A program made the position numbers and the translations under genes. A DNA stretch of 64,000 bases. It comes from Streptomyces typhae (GTDB lineage Bacteria; Actinomycetota; Actinomycetes; Streptomycetales; Streptomycetaceae). The notes beneath the pieces were generated by a model. The model was given only the letters and a program-made list of their open reading frames with translations, made no database searches and was not told the DNA's origin. The stretch spans positions 146,291 to 210,290 of the forward strand of contig NZ_WPNZ01000015.1 of NCBI RefSeq assembly GCF_009755605.1, given 5' to 3'. Below are positions 33,402 to 41,284 of this stretch, piece after piece (within the stretch, counting starts at the first letter, position 1; every line of letters starts with the position of its first letter).

Positions 33402-33690
33402 GCACGGCCCCGCCTGCCTCACCGGTCGGCGCGGCGGACCGGAGCGAGCGCAGCGCCAGGACGAGCACCCCTATGTCGTCGAGCAGGACGGGATCGGGCA
33501 GCAGATCCGCAGGCAGCACGAGATAGCCGATCGCTCCCCAGAACACCCATGCGCGCCCCGTCGGCAGACCGGCCCGCCGCAGTGCGCGGCGGGTGCGGAC
33601 GAGACGGACCAACAGCACGACGGTCACCACCAGCGTCGCGACCACGAACACCGCGGCCACGGCAAGCAGCACCACGACTCCCGTGTTCAC
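33340..33690 (-). CDS. DUF1232 (YkvA-like) membrane protein
   Basis: This 116-aa protein begins with one membrane helix (VVVLLAVAAVFVVATLVVTVVLLV) and has the DUF1232 motif GYLVLPADLLPDPVLLDDIG. Function is unknown. Its last 62 bases overlap the 3 prime end of the DUF2470 gene on the other strand. The GTG at 33690 overlaps by 4 bases the stop of a repeat-encoded reading frame upstream, see the repeat at 33700-33860. Confidence 0.75.
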   Translation of the reverse strand: MNTGVVVLLAVAAVFVVATLVVTVVLLVRLVRTRRALRRAGLPTGRAWVFWGAIGYLVLPADLLPDPVLLDDIGVLVLALRSLRSAAPTGEAGGAVLRTPEGRTGAGPGGAADAPW

Positions 33691-33699
33691 CGCACCAGC

Positions 33700-33860
33700 A
33701 CTCCGCTCACCCGTGTTCCGTGCCTCACCGGCATTCCGGGCACGAACGTTCCGTGCCCCACCGGTACTCCGACCATCCGCGTTCCGTCGCCCACCGGTAC
33801 TCCGACCACCCGCATTCCCTCGCCCACCGGTACTCCGCTCACCACCAGCACTCCGATCGA
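33700..33860. repeat. 33-bp tandem repeat upstream of the DUF1232 gene
   Basis: An about 33-bp unit containing CCCACCGGTACTCCGACCA recurs 4-5 times with drift. Read on the minus strand it encodes 11-residue repeats (GVPVGDGTRMV-type) in a frame that runs from an ATG at 33815 to a TGA at 33687-33689, overlapping the DUF1232 GTG. It could be a 42-residue leader ORF or non-coding repeats. Confidence 0.75.
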
Positions 33861-33903
33861 ATTGAGAGGCGCCGCCGACGCGGGCGCGGGCATGATGGCG
33901 CCC

Positions 33904-34554
33904 ATGAACACCGACAGCCGTCCCGGGCCCGTCGCGGCCACGCCCGCCGGGTCCCTGGACTCCCCGGCTTCAAACACCGGTTCGCCCGCCCGCACCGTCG
34001 ACCCGGTGCACGCACTGATCGTGGTGGACATGCAGTCTGCCTTCGTCACCGGTGCCGACACCGTGCCCCACGCCGCCACGGTCCTCGCCCGCACCGAACA
34101 GCTCATCGCCAAGGCCCGCGCGGCCGACGCCCTCGTCGTGCAGTTGCAGAACGACGGTCCCGAGGGCGCCTCGGACGAGGTGGGCACGCCCGGCTGGGAA
34201 GTGCATGTGCCCGTCGACACCGAGCGCGGCGAGATACTGCTGCGCAAGACCGTGGACGACGGCTTCGAGGAGACCGACCTGGAGGAGCTGCTGCGGAGCA
34301 GGGGCGTGACCGCGCTCGCCGTCTGCGGCGTCATGTCGGAGATGTGCGTCAGCGCCACCGCCCGCACGGCCCGCGACCTCGAATTCCGCGTGGTCCTGCC
34401 GCACGACGCCCACGGCACGCACGACATCCCGGCGGCCCCCGGCATCAGCGACGCCGTCCCCGCGGCGACGGTGTCGCGCGTCGCCGAATGGGCCCTCGGC
34501 GACGAGGTCGAGATCGTGCCGAGCGCCGACGACGTGAGCTTCGTGGCGCCGTAG
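33904..34554 (+). CDS. Isochorismatase-family cysteine hydrolase
   Basis: This 216-aa hydrolase has the isochorismatase-like triad: Asp in ALIVVDMQSAFVTGA, Lys in LLRKTVDDGFEETDL, and nucleophile Cys in GVMSEMCVSATARTA. Members hydrolyse amides or vinyl ethers such as nicotinamide, ureidoacrylate or isochorismate; this one cannot be assigned further. The N-terminus before residue about 35 is Pro/Ala-rich. The ATG at 33904 is one of several near starts (also 33892), with no strong ribosome site. Confidence 0.9.
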   Translation: MNTDSRPGPVAATPAGSLDSPASNTGSPARTVDPVHALIVVDMQSAFVTGADTVPHAATVLARTEQLIAKARAADALVVQLQNDGPEGASDEVGTPGWEVHVPVDTERGEILLRKTVDDGFEETDLEELLRSRGVTALAVCGVMSEMCVSATARTARDLEFRVVLPHDAHGTHDIPAAPGISDAVPAATVSRVAEWALGDEVEIVPSADDVSFVAP

Positions 34555-34576
34555 CGGCAGACGTGCCCGTCATCGG

Positions 34577-34632
34577 TCACGGCGTGAGCCCCGGCCACCC
34601 CGTGAGGAGGGGGGCCGGGGCTCACGCCGTGA
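34577..34632. terminator. Bidirectional 20-bp hairpin terminator
   Basis: A perfect inverted repeat with 20-bp arms (34577-34596 and 34613-34632, arm TCACGGCGTGAGCCCCGGCC) around a 16-base loop lies between the convergent isochorismatase and lactonase genes. It would end transcription from both sides. Confidence 0.93.
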
Positions 34633-34641
34633 CCGGGCTGC

Positions 34642-35829
34642 TCACAGCGGCAGCGCGCACACCGCCACCGGTGCCTTGAACGGCCTGCCCGCCGGGCTGA
34701 GCGCGCCGCTGCTCGCGTCCACGCGGAACACGCTCACCGAGCCCGAGCGCTGGTTCGCGGCGAACAGCAGCCGACCCGACGGGGACAGGGCGAGGTGGCG
34801 CGGGAAGTCGCCGTCCACCGGCACCGTGTCGAGCAGCCGCAGACGCGCGCCGCCCTGCTCGACCGCGTACCGGGTCAGGGTGTTGTCACCGCGGTTGGCG
34901 AGGTAGGCGTAGGCGCCGTCGCCGGTCACGACGAGTTGCGCGGGATAGCTCGTGATCCCGGGGCGGGTGCCCGTGGGCTGCGGCTCGCCCGGTGTGACCC
35001 GTCCGCTCGCCGGGTCGTAGGCGCAGACGACCACGGTGTTGTCCACCTCGTCGGCGAGGTACGCGAACCGCCCCGAGGGATGGAAGGTGAGGGCACGCGG
35101 CCCGGCCCCCGGCCGCACCGTCGCGTACGAGACGCGGCTCAGCTTTCCGGCGGCCGTGTCGAGCCGGTACGTGTAGACCGTGTCAGTGCCGAGGTCGACG
35201 GCTAGGACGTGGCGGCCGTCCGGCGCGGTGATGATCTGGTGGGCGTGCGGCCCCTGCTGGCCGGGTCCGGGCGGTGGCGTGGAGTGCGTGACGAGGTCGG
35301 TGCGCTCGCCCAGGGCCCCCGACGCCCCGATGGGGTGCACGGCCACGCTGCCGGAGGTGTAGTGGGCGCTCAGCAGCCAGCGCCCACTGGGGTGCACGGA
35401 CAGATGGCAGGGCCCGGCCCCGCCGCTGGCGCGGGTGCCGAGGACCCGCGGGGTCCCACCGGGCGGCAGGTCCACCGCCGTCACCCCGCCCTGCTGCCGC
35501 TCGTTGACGGCGTACAGCGTCCGCCCCGAGGGGTGCACCGCGAGGAACGAGGGGTCCGCCACGCCACCGATGGTGCCCGCGCCGGTCACCGTGCCCGTCG
35601 CCTCGTCGTACGTGGCGAGCCCGATGCCCGTTCCGCCGCCCGCCTGCGAGGTGTACGTGCCCAGGAACAGGCGTCTCTGGCCGCGCGAGCCGACACCGGC
35701 CGGGGCCGCGCCGGCCGAGGCCGCGTTTGCCGGAGCAGCGCCTGCCGGAGCAGCGCCGGTCACGGCCGCCGTGGTCACGGCTGCCGCGCTCACGGCGAGG
35801 GACGTACCGATGAACCGCCTTCTGTTCAT
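34642..35829 (-). CDS. Tat-exported lactonase-family beta-propeller (6-phosphogluconolactonase-like)
   Basis: This 395-aa protein is a seven-bladed beta-propeller of the lactonase family (repeated FHPSGRFAYLADE, VHPSGRWLLSAHY, LSPSGRLLFAANQ and GDGAYAYLANRGDNTL). The N-terminus MNRRRFIGTSLAVSAAA is a twin-arginine signal (RRRFIG), so it should be folded before export. An Ala/Gly/Pro linker follows. Substrate outside the cell is unknown. The ATG at 35829 has GAGGTG upstream. A bidirectional terminator lies just beyond its stop. Confidence 0.92.
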   Translation of the reverse strand: MNRRRFIGTSLAVSAAAVTTAAVTGAAPAGAAPANAASAGAAPAGVGSRGQRRLFLGTYTSQAGGGTGIGLATYDEATGTVTGAGTIGGVADPSFLAVHPSGRTLYAVNERQQGGVTAVDLPPGGTPRVLGTRASGGAGPCHLSVHPSGRWLLSAHYTSGSVAVHPIGASGALGERTDLVTHSTPPPGPGQQGPHAHQIITAPDGRHVLAVDLGTDTVYTYRLDTAAGKLSRVSYATVRPGAGPRALTFHPSGRFAYLADEVDNTVVVCAYDPASGRVTPGEPQPTGTRPGITSYPAQLVVTGDGAYAYLANRGDNTLTRYAVEQGGARLRLLDTVPVDGDFPRHLALSPSGRLLFAANQRSGSVSVFRVDASSGALSPAGRPFKAPVAVCALPL

Positions 35830-36115
35830 GACTGCACCTCATGAGACGTGAGTGACGGATGTGACTGCAGTACGCAGCCACAGTGACCCCAGAATTCCCA
35901 ACAGACAAGACCCGCAACATGAGTTGCATCCTCTGCAACGCGAGCTTCCGCCGTACGGAGGAGGTGGGCGCGCGACGCGTTCCGGTCGAATCGACGGCGA
36001 AGACGGGCCTCCCGCAGGCGGGGCCGACATCTGGTGGCCAACGTCCCGCTAGCGTTTGCGCGTTGCTTTCGATGATCGCGCACACACGCGCGCGCAGACG
36101 TCAAGGAGTCGCCGG

Positions 36116-36814
36116 GTGGACCGAAGCCGTGTGTTCCGCATACGTACGACGCTGGCAGCCATGGGCGTCGCCGCCGCCGTCGTGACAACCGTCGCAACGG
36201 CACCCGCGGCGAGCGCGGCACCCGCGGCGCCGCCCGCGAACAGGGCCGCGAAGCCCGCCCCCTGCACCGGCACCTACGCCGACGACGCCCGGCTCGGCCC
36301 CAAGTGGCTGCCCGGGAAGTGGCAGCGTCCTGTCGGCCCGCTCCTGAAGAACTGGAAGCGCACGGGCAAGCTGTCGCCCGCGGCGTTCCTGAAGAAGTAC
36401 TGGGAGGGCCCGGCGGACACCGGCAGCTGGAAGTACCCGCCGAACGACGGCTTCGGGACGGTCAACGGCCGGGTCGACAAGCACCCGGAGACACTGCGGC
36501 GGGGCGAGGTACTCGACCGCTTCGGCTCCGAGTACGGCGCGTACCTCGCACCTGCCGGAGACTCCTACGCCGAGCGTTCGCTCCCGCCGCAGAACCTCAA
36601 CACCCGTGAGGCGGCGTACGCCTGCGACTACCGCGTCTACAAGGTCACCAAGCCGTTCGTCGTCTGGGAGGGCGGCGTCGCCCCCTGGTTCGAGCAGCCC
36701 GGCGGCGGCGAGCAGATCAAGCTCGACCCCGCCTTCCTCGACCCGGGCGAGGGGCAGCGCCTGAACGTGAAGTGGCTCCTCGATCACGACTACCTGGAGC
36801 CGGCCGCGCGATGA
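36116..36814 (+). CDS. Secreted TNT-domain protein (putative NAD+ glycohydrolase)
   Basis: This 232-aa exported protein has a signal peptide (FRIRTTLAAMGVAAAVVTTV then ASAAP) and a C-terminal TNT (DUF4237) domain. Key stretches are WKYPPNDGFGTVNGRV, ETLRRGEVLDRFGSEYGAYLA, NTREAAYACDYRVYKV and the GGGEQIKL region holding the conserved Gln. In Mycobacterium tuberculosis the TNT domain hydrolyses NAD+ and kills host cells. The GTG at 36116 has AAGGAG 8 bases upstream. I find no recognisable immunity gene (IFT-like) beside it; the protein is exported, so an antitoxin may not be needed for a purely secreted enzyme. Activity is inferred from the family. Confidence 0.85.
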   Translation: MDRSRVFRIRTTLAAMGVAAAVVTTVATAPAASAAPAAPPANRAAKPAPCTGTYADDARLGPKWLPGKWQRPVGPLLKNWKRTGKLSPAAFLKKYWEGPADTGSWKYPPNDGFGTVNGRVDKHPETLRRGEVLDRFGSEYGAYLAPAGDSYAERSLPPQNLNTREAAYACDYRVYKVTKPFVVWEGGVAPWFEQPGGGEQIKLDPAFLDPGEGQRLNVKWLLDHDYLEPAAR

Positions 36815-36850
36815 GGCCGCGCCCGGTGCCCCTCGCCGGGCGCCGCGCGG

Positions 36851-37915
36851 TCACGGACGGCCCGCCGCCGCGACCTCCTCTGCCTCCGGCACCGGCCCGG
36901 GAGCCGTCCCCGCGCCGAACGGGCTGCCGCCGAGTTCCTCCCGGTGGTGCGGTGTCAGCCAGCCGGACAGGTCGGGGCCGAGGGGGACGACGGCGGTGGG
37001 GTTGATGCCCGTGTGCACTTGGTAGTAATGCCGCTTGATGTGGTCGAAGTCGACCGTGTCGCCGAAGCCCGGGGTCTGGTAGAGATCGCGGGCGTAGGCC
37101 CACAGGACGGGGTCCTCGGTCAGCTTCCTGCGGTTGCACTTGAAGTGGCCGTGGTACACCGCGTCGAAGCGCACGAGCGTCGTGAACAGCCGGATGTCGG
37201 CCTCCGTGATGCTGTCGCCCACCAGATAGCGGCGGTCGGCGAGCCGCGCGGAGGTCTCCTCCAGACGCCGGAACACGTCCTTGTACGCCGACTCGTAGTC
37301 GCTCTGGGTGGAGGCGAAGCCCGCGCGGTACACGCCGTTGTTGACGTCGTGGTAGATGCCCTCCATCACCTCGTCGATCTCCGCCCGCAAAGGCTCGGGG
37401 TACAGGTCGGGGGCGCCGGGGCGGTGCAGGGCCGTCCACTCCGTGGCGAGGTCCAGGGTGAGCTGTTGGTAGTCGTTCGTGACGAGCTTGCCGCTCGGGA
37501 CGTCCACGAGCGCCGGGACGCTGACGCCGCCCGGGTAGCCCGTCTCGCGTGCGTCGTAGGCCTCGCTCAGATAGCGGATGCCGAGGACGGGGTCGCGGCC
37601 GTCCGGGTCGAGGGTGAAGCGCCAGCTCCGGTCGTCCTGGATCGGGTCGGTGACCGCCAGCGAGAGCGCGTCCTCCAGGCCGAGCAGCCTGCGCGAGACC
37701 AGGGCGCGGCTCGCCCATGGGCAGGCCCTGCTCACCACCAGGCGGTACCGCCCCGCTTCCACGGGCCAGCCGTCCCCGCCGTCCGCCGTCACGCGGTCGG
37801 CGAAGTGGCTCCGCGAGCGCTTGAACGGCTTCTTGCCGTACGAGGCGTTGCCGGACGCCTGCTGCTCCCCGCCGGACGCCGTCCCGCCCGCGGGCTTCCG
37901 CTCGCCGCCGCTCAT
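36851..37915 (-). CDS. Glutathionyl-hydroquinone reductase-family protein (ECM4/YqjG-like)
   Basis: This 354-aa GST-fold protein has the family motif SRACPWASRALVSRRLLGLED with catalytic Cys in CPWA, then the C-terminal helical domain (YHDVNNGVYRAGFASTQSDY, LADRRYLVGDSITEADIRLF). Such enzymes remove a thiol from quinone adducts. In a mycothiol-using organism the thiol may be mycothiol (inference). The ATG at 37915 has GGGGAG 8 bases upstream and overlaps the stop of a small upstream gene by 4 bases. Confidence 0.92.
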   Translation of the reverse strand: MSGGERKPAGGTASGGEQQASGNASYGKKPFKRSRSHFADRVTADGGDGWPVEAGRYRLVVSRACPWASRALVSRRLLGLEDALSLAVTDPIQDDRSWRFTLDPDGRDPVLGIRYLSEAYDARETGYPGGVSVPALVDVPSGKLVTNDYQQLTLDLATEWTALHRPGAPDLYPEPLRAEIDEVMEGIYHDVNNGVYRAGFASTQSDYESAYKDVFRRLEETSARLADRRYLVGDSITEADIRLFTTLVRFDAVYHGHFKCNRRKLTEDPVLWAYARDLYQTPGFGDTVDFDHIKRHYYQVHTGINPTAVVPLGPDLSGWLTPHHREELGGSPFGAGTAPGPVPEAEEVAAAGRP

Positions 37916-38265
37916 CGCAGGCTCCCCTCGCGGCGCTGGGCCGGAGCGGTCACCGGGGCCGACGCCGCGTCCGGCCCGGTAGGTCGGGAGCCGTCCGGTG
38001 ACGGTTCGTCGGCGGGGCCGCCGTCCGTCTCCGCGGGGCCGGGTGTCGGGGCGTGCGGCGCGAGGTCGTAGATCCTGTCCAGGAGCCAGGCCTCGTTGCC
38101 CGCGAGGCCCGCGCGGCGCAGCGCCTCGTCGGCGTCCGCGATCGGGACGGCGAGCAGTGCGGCGGTCCCCGCCGTCGCCGGTGCGGACAGGGCGGCGCGT
38201 GCGGTGTGCAGCAGCCGCAAGCATGCCTGCGCCGCGGCCAGTTCGGGATACGTCGTGCCGGTCAT
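37912..38265 (-). CDS. Small conserved-type protein upstream of the quinone reductase
   Basis: This 117-aa protein (MTGTTYPELAAAQACLRLLH start) has a helical N-terminal half and a Pro/Ala-rich, probably disordered C-terminal half. I recognise no family. The ATG at 38265 has AAGGAG 9 bases upstream, and the stop overlaps the next gene (ATGA), so it is real and co-translated with the hydroquinone reductase-like gene. Confidence 0.65.
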   Translation of the reverse strand: MTGTTYPELAAAQACLRLLHTARAALSAPATAGTAALLAVPIADADEALRRAGLAGNEAWLLDRIYDLAPHAPTPGPAETDGGPADEPSPDGSRPTGPDAASAPVTAPAQRREGSLR

Positions 38266-38432
38266 GTCGATTGGCTCCTTAGCGCGCGGTTCCCATGGTC
38301 GAAGGTGCAACCCCCACTCTTGCGCACGGGTCTGACAATTGCCCTGCAACCGCCACGCGAGCCGCCGCCCGGCCTCGTGTCACGCGGTCGGCGGTGCCGG
38401 GTCACCCGGACCGGTGTACGTATCCGGCCCCC

Positions 38433-39908
38433 TCACCCGGCCCGGCGGACCAGGCGCAGCCGCAGCCCCTGCGGCATCAGCGTCAGCCGCTCCACGACCC
38501 GCAGCCGGTAGCCCGGGTCCGGCACCAGGTCGTAGCGGCGCAGCAGCAGCCCGAGGACCAGCGTCGCCTCGTGCAGCGCGAACTGACGGCCGATGCAGGC
38601 CCGCGCGCCGGTGCCGAACGGCTTGAAGACGTGCGCGGGCCGCGACCGCACCGCGGCGGGCGCGAACCGGTCCGGGTCGAACTCCTCCGGCCGCGGACCC
38701 CACGCCTCCGGATCCCGGTGGAGCAGCATCGTGAGCACCAGCGCCCACGCGCCCCGCCGCATCGGGTGCGTCCCGCCGAGCACGGTGTCCGCCAGGGCCT
38801 CCCGGGCGAACGCCGGCGCGGTCGGCCACAGGCGCAGCGCCTCGTCGAGGGCACGGCGTACGTAGCGGAGCTTGGCCACCTGTTCGTACGCGGGTGTCTC
38901 CGTGGCCCCCCACACCCGGTCGACCTCGTCCCGCGCGCGGGCGAGCACGTCGGGGTGGGCGGCGAGATAGTGCAGGGCGAACGACAGGGCGCCCGACGTC
39001 GTCTCGTGCCCGGCCACCAGGAAGGTGATGACCTGTCGGCGGATGTTCTCCGGAGAGAGGCGTTCACCGGTGCCGGGGTGGGCGACCTCCAGCATCCGGT
39101 CGAGGAGGTCGCCGCGGGCGCCCGAGGCGTCGGCGGCGCGCCGGGCGGCGACCACGCCGTCGACCGTGCTGTTCAGATACGCCATGTCGGCGGCGTTGCG
39201 CCGCTCGGCGCGGCGCAGCAGCACCGGCGCGAGCGCGGGCGGCAGGACGTTGCGCCGCTGCGCGTGCGAGAGCGTGCCGACCATGGCGGTCACGAAGGGG
39301 TGCGGCCGGGCCCGCTCGAAGGAGCCGAAGTCGTGTCCGAACCCGGTGCGGGAGATCGTCTCCAGGGTCAGTTTCGTCATGTCGCCCGGCACGTCCACGG
39401 CCCGGCCCGCGGCCGCCGCGGCGTCCCAGCGCGCGGTGAGCTGCCCGGCCACGTCCAGCATCAGCGGGTGGTAGCCCGCCATCGCCTCCCGGCTGAAACC
39501 GGGCGCCAGTATGTCGTGGGCGAGCTGCCAGTTGGGTTCGTGGTTGTACGCCGTGAACAGGCCGTCTCCCGCCACGGGCCGCAGGTTGGCCACCCCGAGC
39601 CCGACATGCTTGGCGAACCGCGCCTCGTCGGCCAGCTCGGCCGCGAGCCGCGCGCCCCAGACGAAGACGATCTCCTTGCCGAAGGCCTTGCGGCGGAAGA
39701 CGGGACCGAGGCGGCGCCCGATGTCCATCGAGTCCTGCACGGGCGTGCGGGCGTTCGCGCCGAGCACGTCGCCGATCAGCGGTATGCGGCGCGGCGGGTG
39801 CGGTATCCGGTCGAGCCGTGGCCATCCGGCCTCCGCACTGCGGAACCCCTTCGGCAGGCCCCCGGGCAGCGGCCCGGCGCTTCCCGTCGGCTGCGTGGTC
39901 TGCGCCAT
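38433..39908 (-). CDS. Cytochrome P450 (CYP102-like haem domain, stand-alone)
   Basis: This 491-aa P450 has the oxygen-binding I-helix FLVAGHETTSGALSFAL, the ExxR helix DEALRLWPTAPA, and the haem-Cys loop FKPFGTGARACIGRQFALHEA, close in form to the BM3 haem domain. No reductase domain follows, so redox partners are elsewhere. Fatty acids or similar lipids are possible substrates by family. An AAGGGAG site is 9 bases before the ATG at 39908 and overlaps the earlier ATG at 39917, so 39908 is preferred. A TetR gene is divergent at 40028. Confidence 0.93.
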   Translation of the reverse strand: MAQTTQPTGSAGPLPGGLPKGFRSAEAGWPRLDRIPHPPRRIPLIGDVLGANARTPVQDSMDIGRRLGPVFRRKAFGKEIVFVWGARLAAELADEARFAKHVGLGVANLRPVAGDGLFTAYNHEPNWQLAHDILAPGFSREAMAGYHPLMLDVAGQLTARWDAAAAAGRAVDVPGDMTKLTLETISRTGFGHDFGSFERARPHPFVTAMVGTLSHAQRRNVLPPALAPVLLRRAERRNAADMAYLNSTVDGVVAARRAADASGARGDLLDRMLEVAHPGTGERLSPENIRRQVITFLVAGHETTSGALSFALHYLAAHPDVLARARDEVDRVWGATETPAYEQVAKLRYVRRALDEALRLWPTAPAFAREALADTVLGGTHPMRRGAWALVLTMLLHRDPEAWGPRPEEFDPDRFAPAAVRSRPAHVFKPFGTGARACIGRQFALHEATLVLGLLLRRYDLVPDPGYRLRVVERLTLMPQGLRLRLVRRAG

Positions 39909-40027
39909 GACCGCCATCTCCCTTGTGCACGCGGCTCCTTGGAACGACCGGAGCCTGTTGTACGTGGATTCAATAGGGGATCCCAGTCTCGTCCCGTTGT
40001 TGAACCGGCGTCAAGTAAGGTCCTTGC

Positions 40028-40723
40028 ATGGCCGCGAACCCGCAGCACAGCCCCCGGCGCAGGCTGAGTACCCAGGAGCGCAAGGAGCAACTGCTCACGG
40101 TAGGGGCGCGACTGTTCGCGCAGAACCCGTACGACGACGTCTGGATCGAGCAGGTCGCCGAGATCGCGGGCGTCTCGCGCGGGCTCCTGTACCACTACTT
40201 CCCGACGAAACGGGACTTCTTCGCCGCGGTCGTCCAGCGCGAGAGCGACCGGATGCTGCGCCTGACGACCGCCGACCCGGGACTGCCCGTTCGGGAGCAG
40301 CTCGGCGCGGGCCTGGACGCCTTCCTCGGCTACGTCGAGGGCCACGCCCAGGGCTTCCGGGCCTTCCACCGCGCCAGGGAGGCGGGCGACCCGACGGTGC
40401 GTGCGGTCTACCGCGAAGGGCTCGCCGCGCAGGAGCGGCAGATACTGGCGGCCCTCCTCGCGGACCCCGGGACCGCCCCGCTCACCGCCGAGCTGCCCGC
40501 CCTGAGGCTGGCCGTGCGCGGCTGGCTGGCCTTCATGGTGGCGGTCTGCCTGGAGTGGCTGGAGGAGCCCGGACTGCCGCGCGCGCAGGTGCGGGACCTG
40601 TGCGCGCGAGCCCTCCTCGGGGCGATCCTGCCCTGGCCGGACGGCGCGGGGCCCCCGAGCGCGGACCTGGCCGTGCCGGACGTGCTCAGGCGGGCAGGAA
40701 GCCCGCGCCGAAGTGCTCCGTGA
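40028..40723 (+). CDS. TetR-family transcriptional regulator
   Basis: This 231-aa regulator has an N-terminal TetR HTH (TQERKEQLLTVGARLFAQNP, VAEIAGVSRGLLYHYFPTKRDFF) and a helical ligand domain. It is divergent from the P450 gene with 119 bases between them, including a TTGAACCGGCGTCAA candidate half-palindrome near 40001-40015, so it likely represses itself and the P450. Its end overlaps the convergent gene downstream by 38 bases. Confidence 0.92.
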   Translation: MAANPQHSPRRRLSTQERKEQLLTVGARLFAQNPYDDVWIEQVAEIAGVSRGLLYHYFPTKRDFFAAVVQRESDRMLRLTTADPGLPVREQLGAGLDAFLGYVEGHAQGFRAFHRAREAGDPTVRAVYREGLAAQERQILAALLADPGTAPLTAELPALRLAVRGWLAFMVAVCLEWLEEPGLPRAQVRDLCARALLGAILPWPDGAGPPSADLAVPDVLRRAGSPRRSAP

Positions 40724-41198
40724 GGGTGTGCCGGGAGGTTCCGCCGTCGTCCCCGAGGCGTTCGGCGGCCCACAGGAAGAAGTCGTCCGCGACGGTGTCG
40801 ATCCAGCCGTGCGCCGGGTCGGAAGGTCCGGGGTCCGGCGCGGGGTAGCGGAGTTCCAGCTCCGGTCCGCCCGTCGCGAACACGGTGAAGAGCCGGTGCC
40901 CGTCCTCCTCGGACGCCTGCCGCACCGCCACCCGGGAGCAGTCCCACCGCCTCGGCCCGTACTGGAGCCAGAGCGTGCCCGATCCTGTCCCGTCGGCGTA
41001 CAGGGCGGCGGCGACGGCCAGGTCGCCCCGCTGTGAGGCGTCCGTGAGGTGCACGAATCCATGACAGCGCCCGGAGCCCGGGGTGAGCACGCCCGTCGTG
41101 ACGTCGAGGGACCAGATCTGCCCGTGCCGGTCGTAGTCCTGCAGCACGACCTCGTACGGCGGGGCGGCGGGCTTGTCCGTGTCAGGCATCAAGTTCAC
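40686..41198 (-). CDS. Hypothetical protein
   Basis: This about 170-aa soluble protein has no signal or membrane segment. It is rich in aromatic and acidic residues (YEVVLQDYDRHGQIWSLDVTTG, TLWLQYGPRRWDCS, GWIDTVADDFFLWAAERLG) and could be a beta-rich ligand-binding protein. I recognise no family. GTG at 41198 or ATG at 41189 could be the start. It converges with the TetR gene and overlaps it by 38 bases. Confidence 0.65.
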   Translation of the reverse strand: MNLMPDTDKPAAPPYEVVLQDYDRHGQIWSLDVTTGVLTPGSGRCHGFVHLTDASQRGDLAVAAALYADGTGSGTLWLQYGPRRWDCSRVAVRQASEEDGHRLFTVFATGGPELELRYPAPDPGPSDPAHGWIDTVADDFFLWAAERLGDDGGTSRHTLTEHFGAGFLPA

Positions 41199-41284
41199 TT
41201 TCGGCGGTGCGGTGGGCCAAGTGCTCGGAACTAGCCGGACGTTACGGCTGCGCGGGCGCGGGAGGGACCTGTGGCGTCGGCGCG

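Noticed and set aside
33687..34625. 312-codon minus-strand open frame over the isochorismatase gene
   Set aside because: Antisense to a clear hydrolase with a catalytic triad. Only its repeat-rich 3 prime end was considered as a possible short leader ORF.
36116..36814. Type VI or Esx toxin cluster
   Set aside because: The TNT protein has a Sec-type signal and no secretion-system or Esx partner genes beside it.
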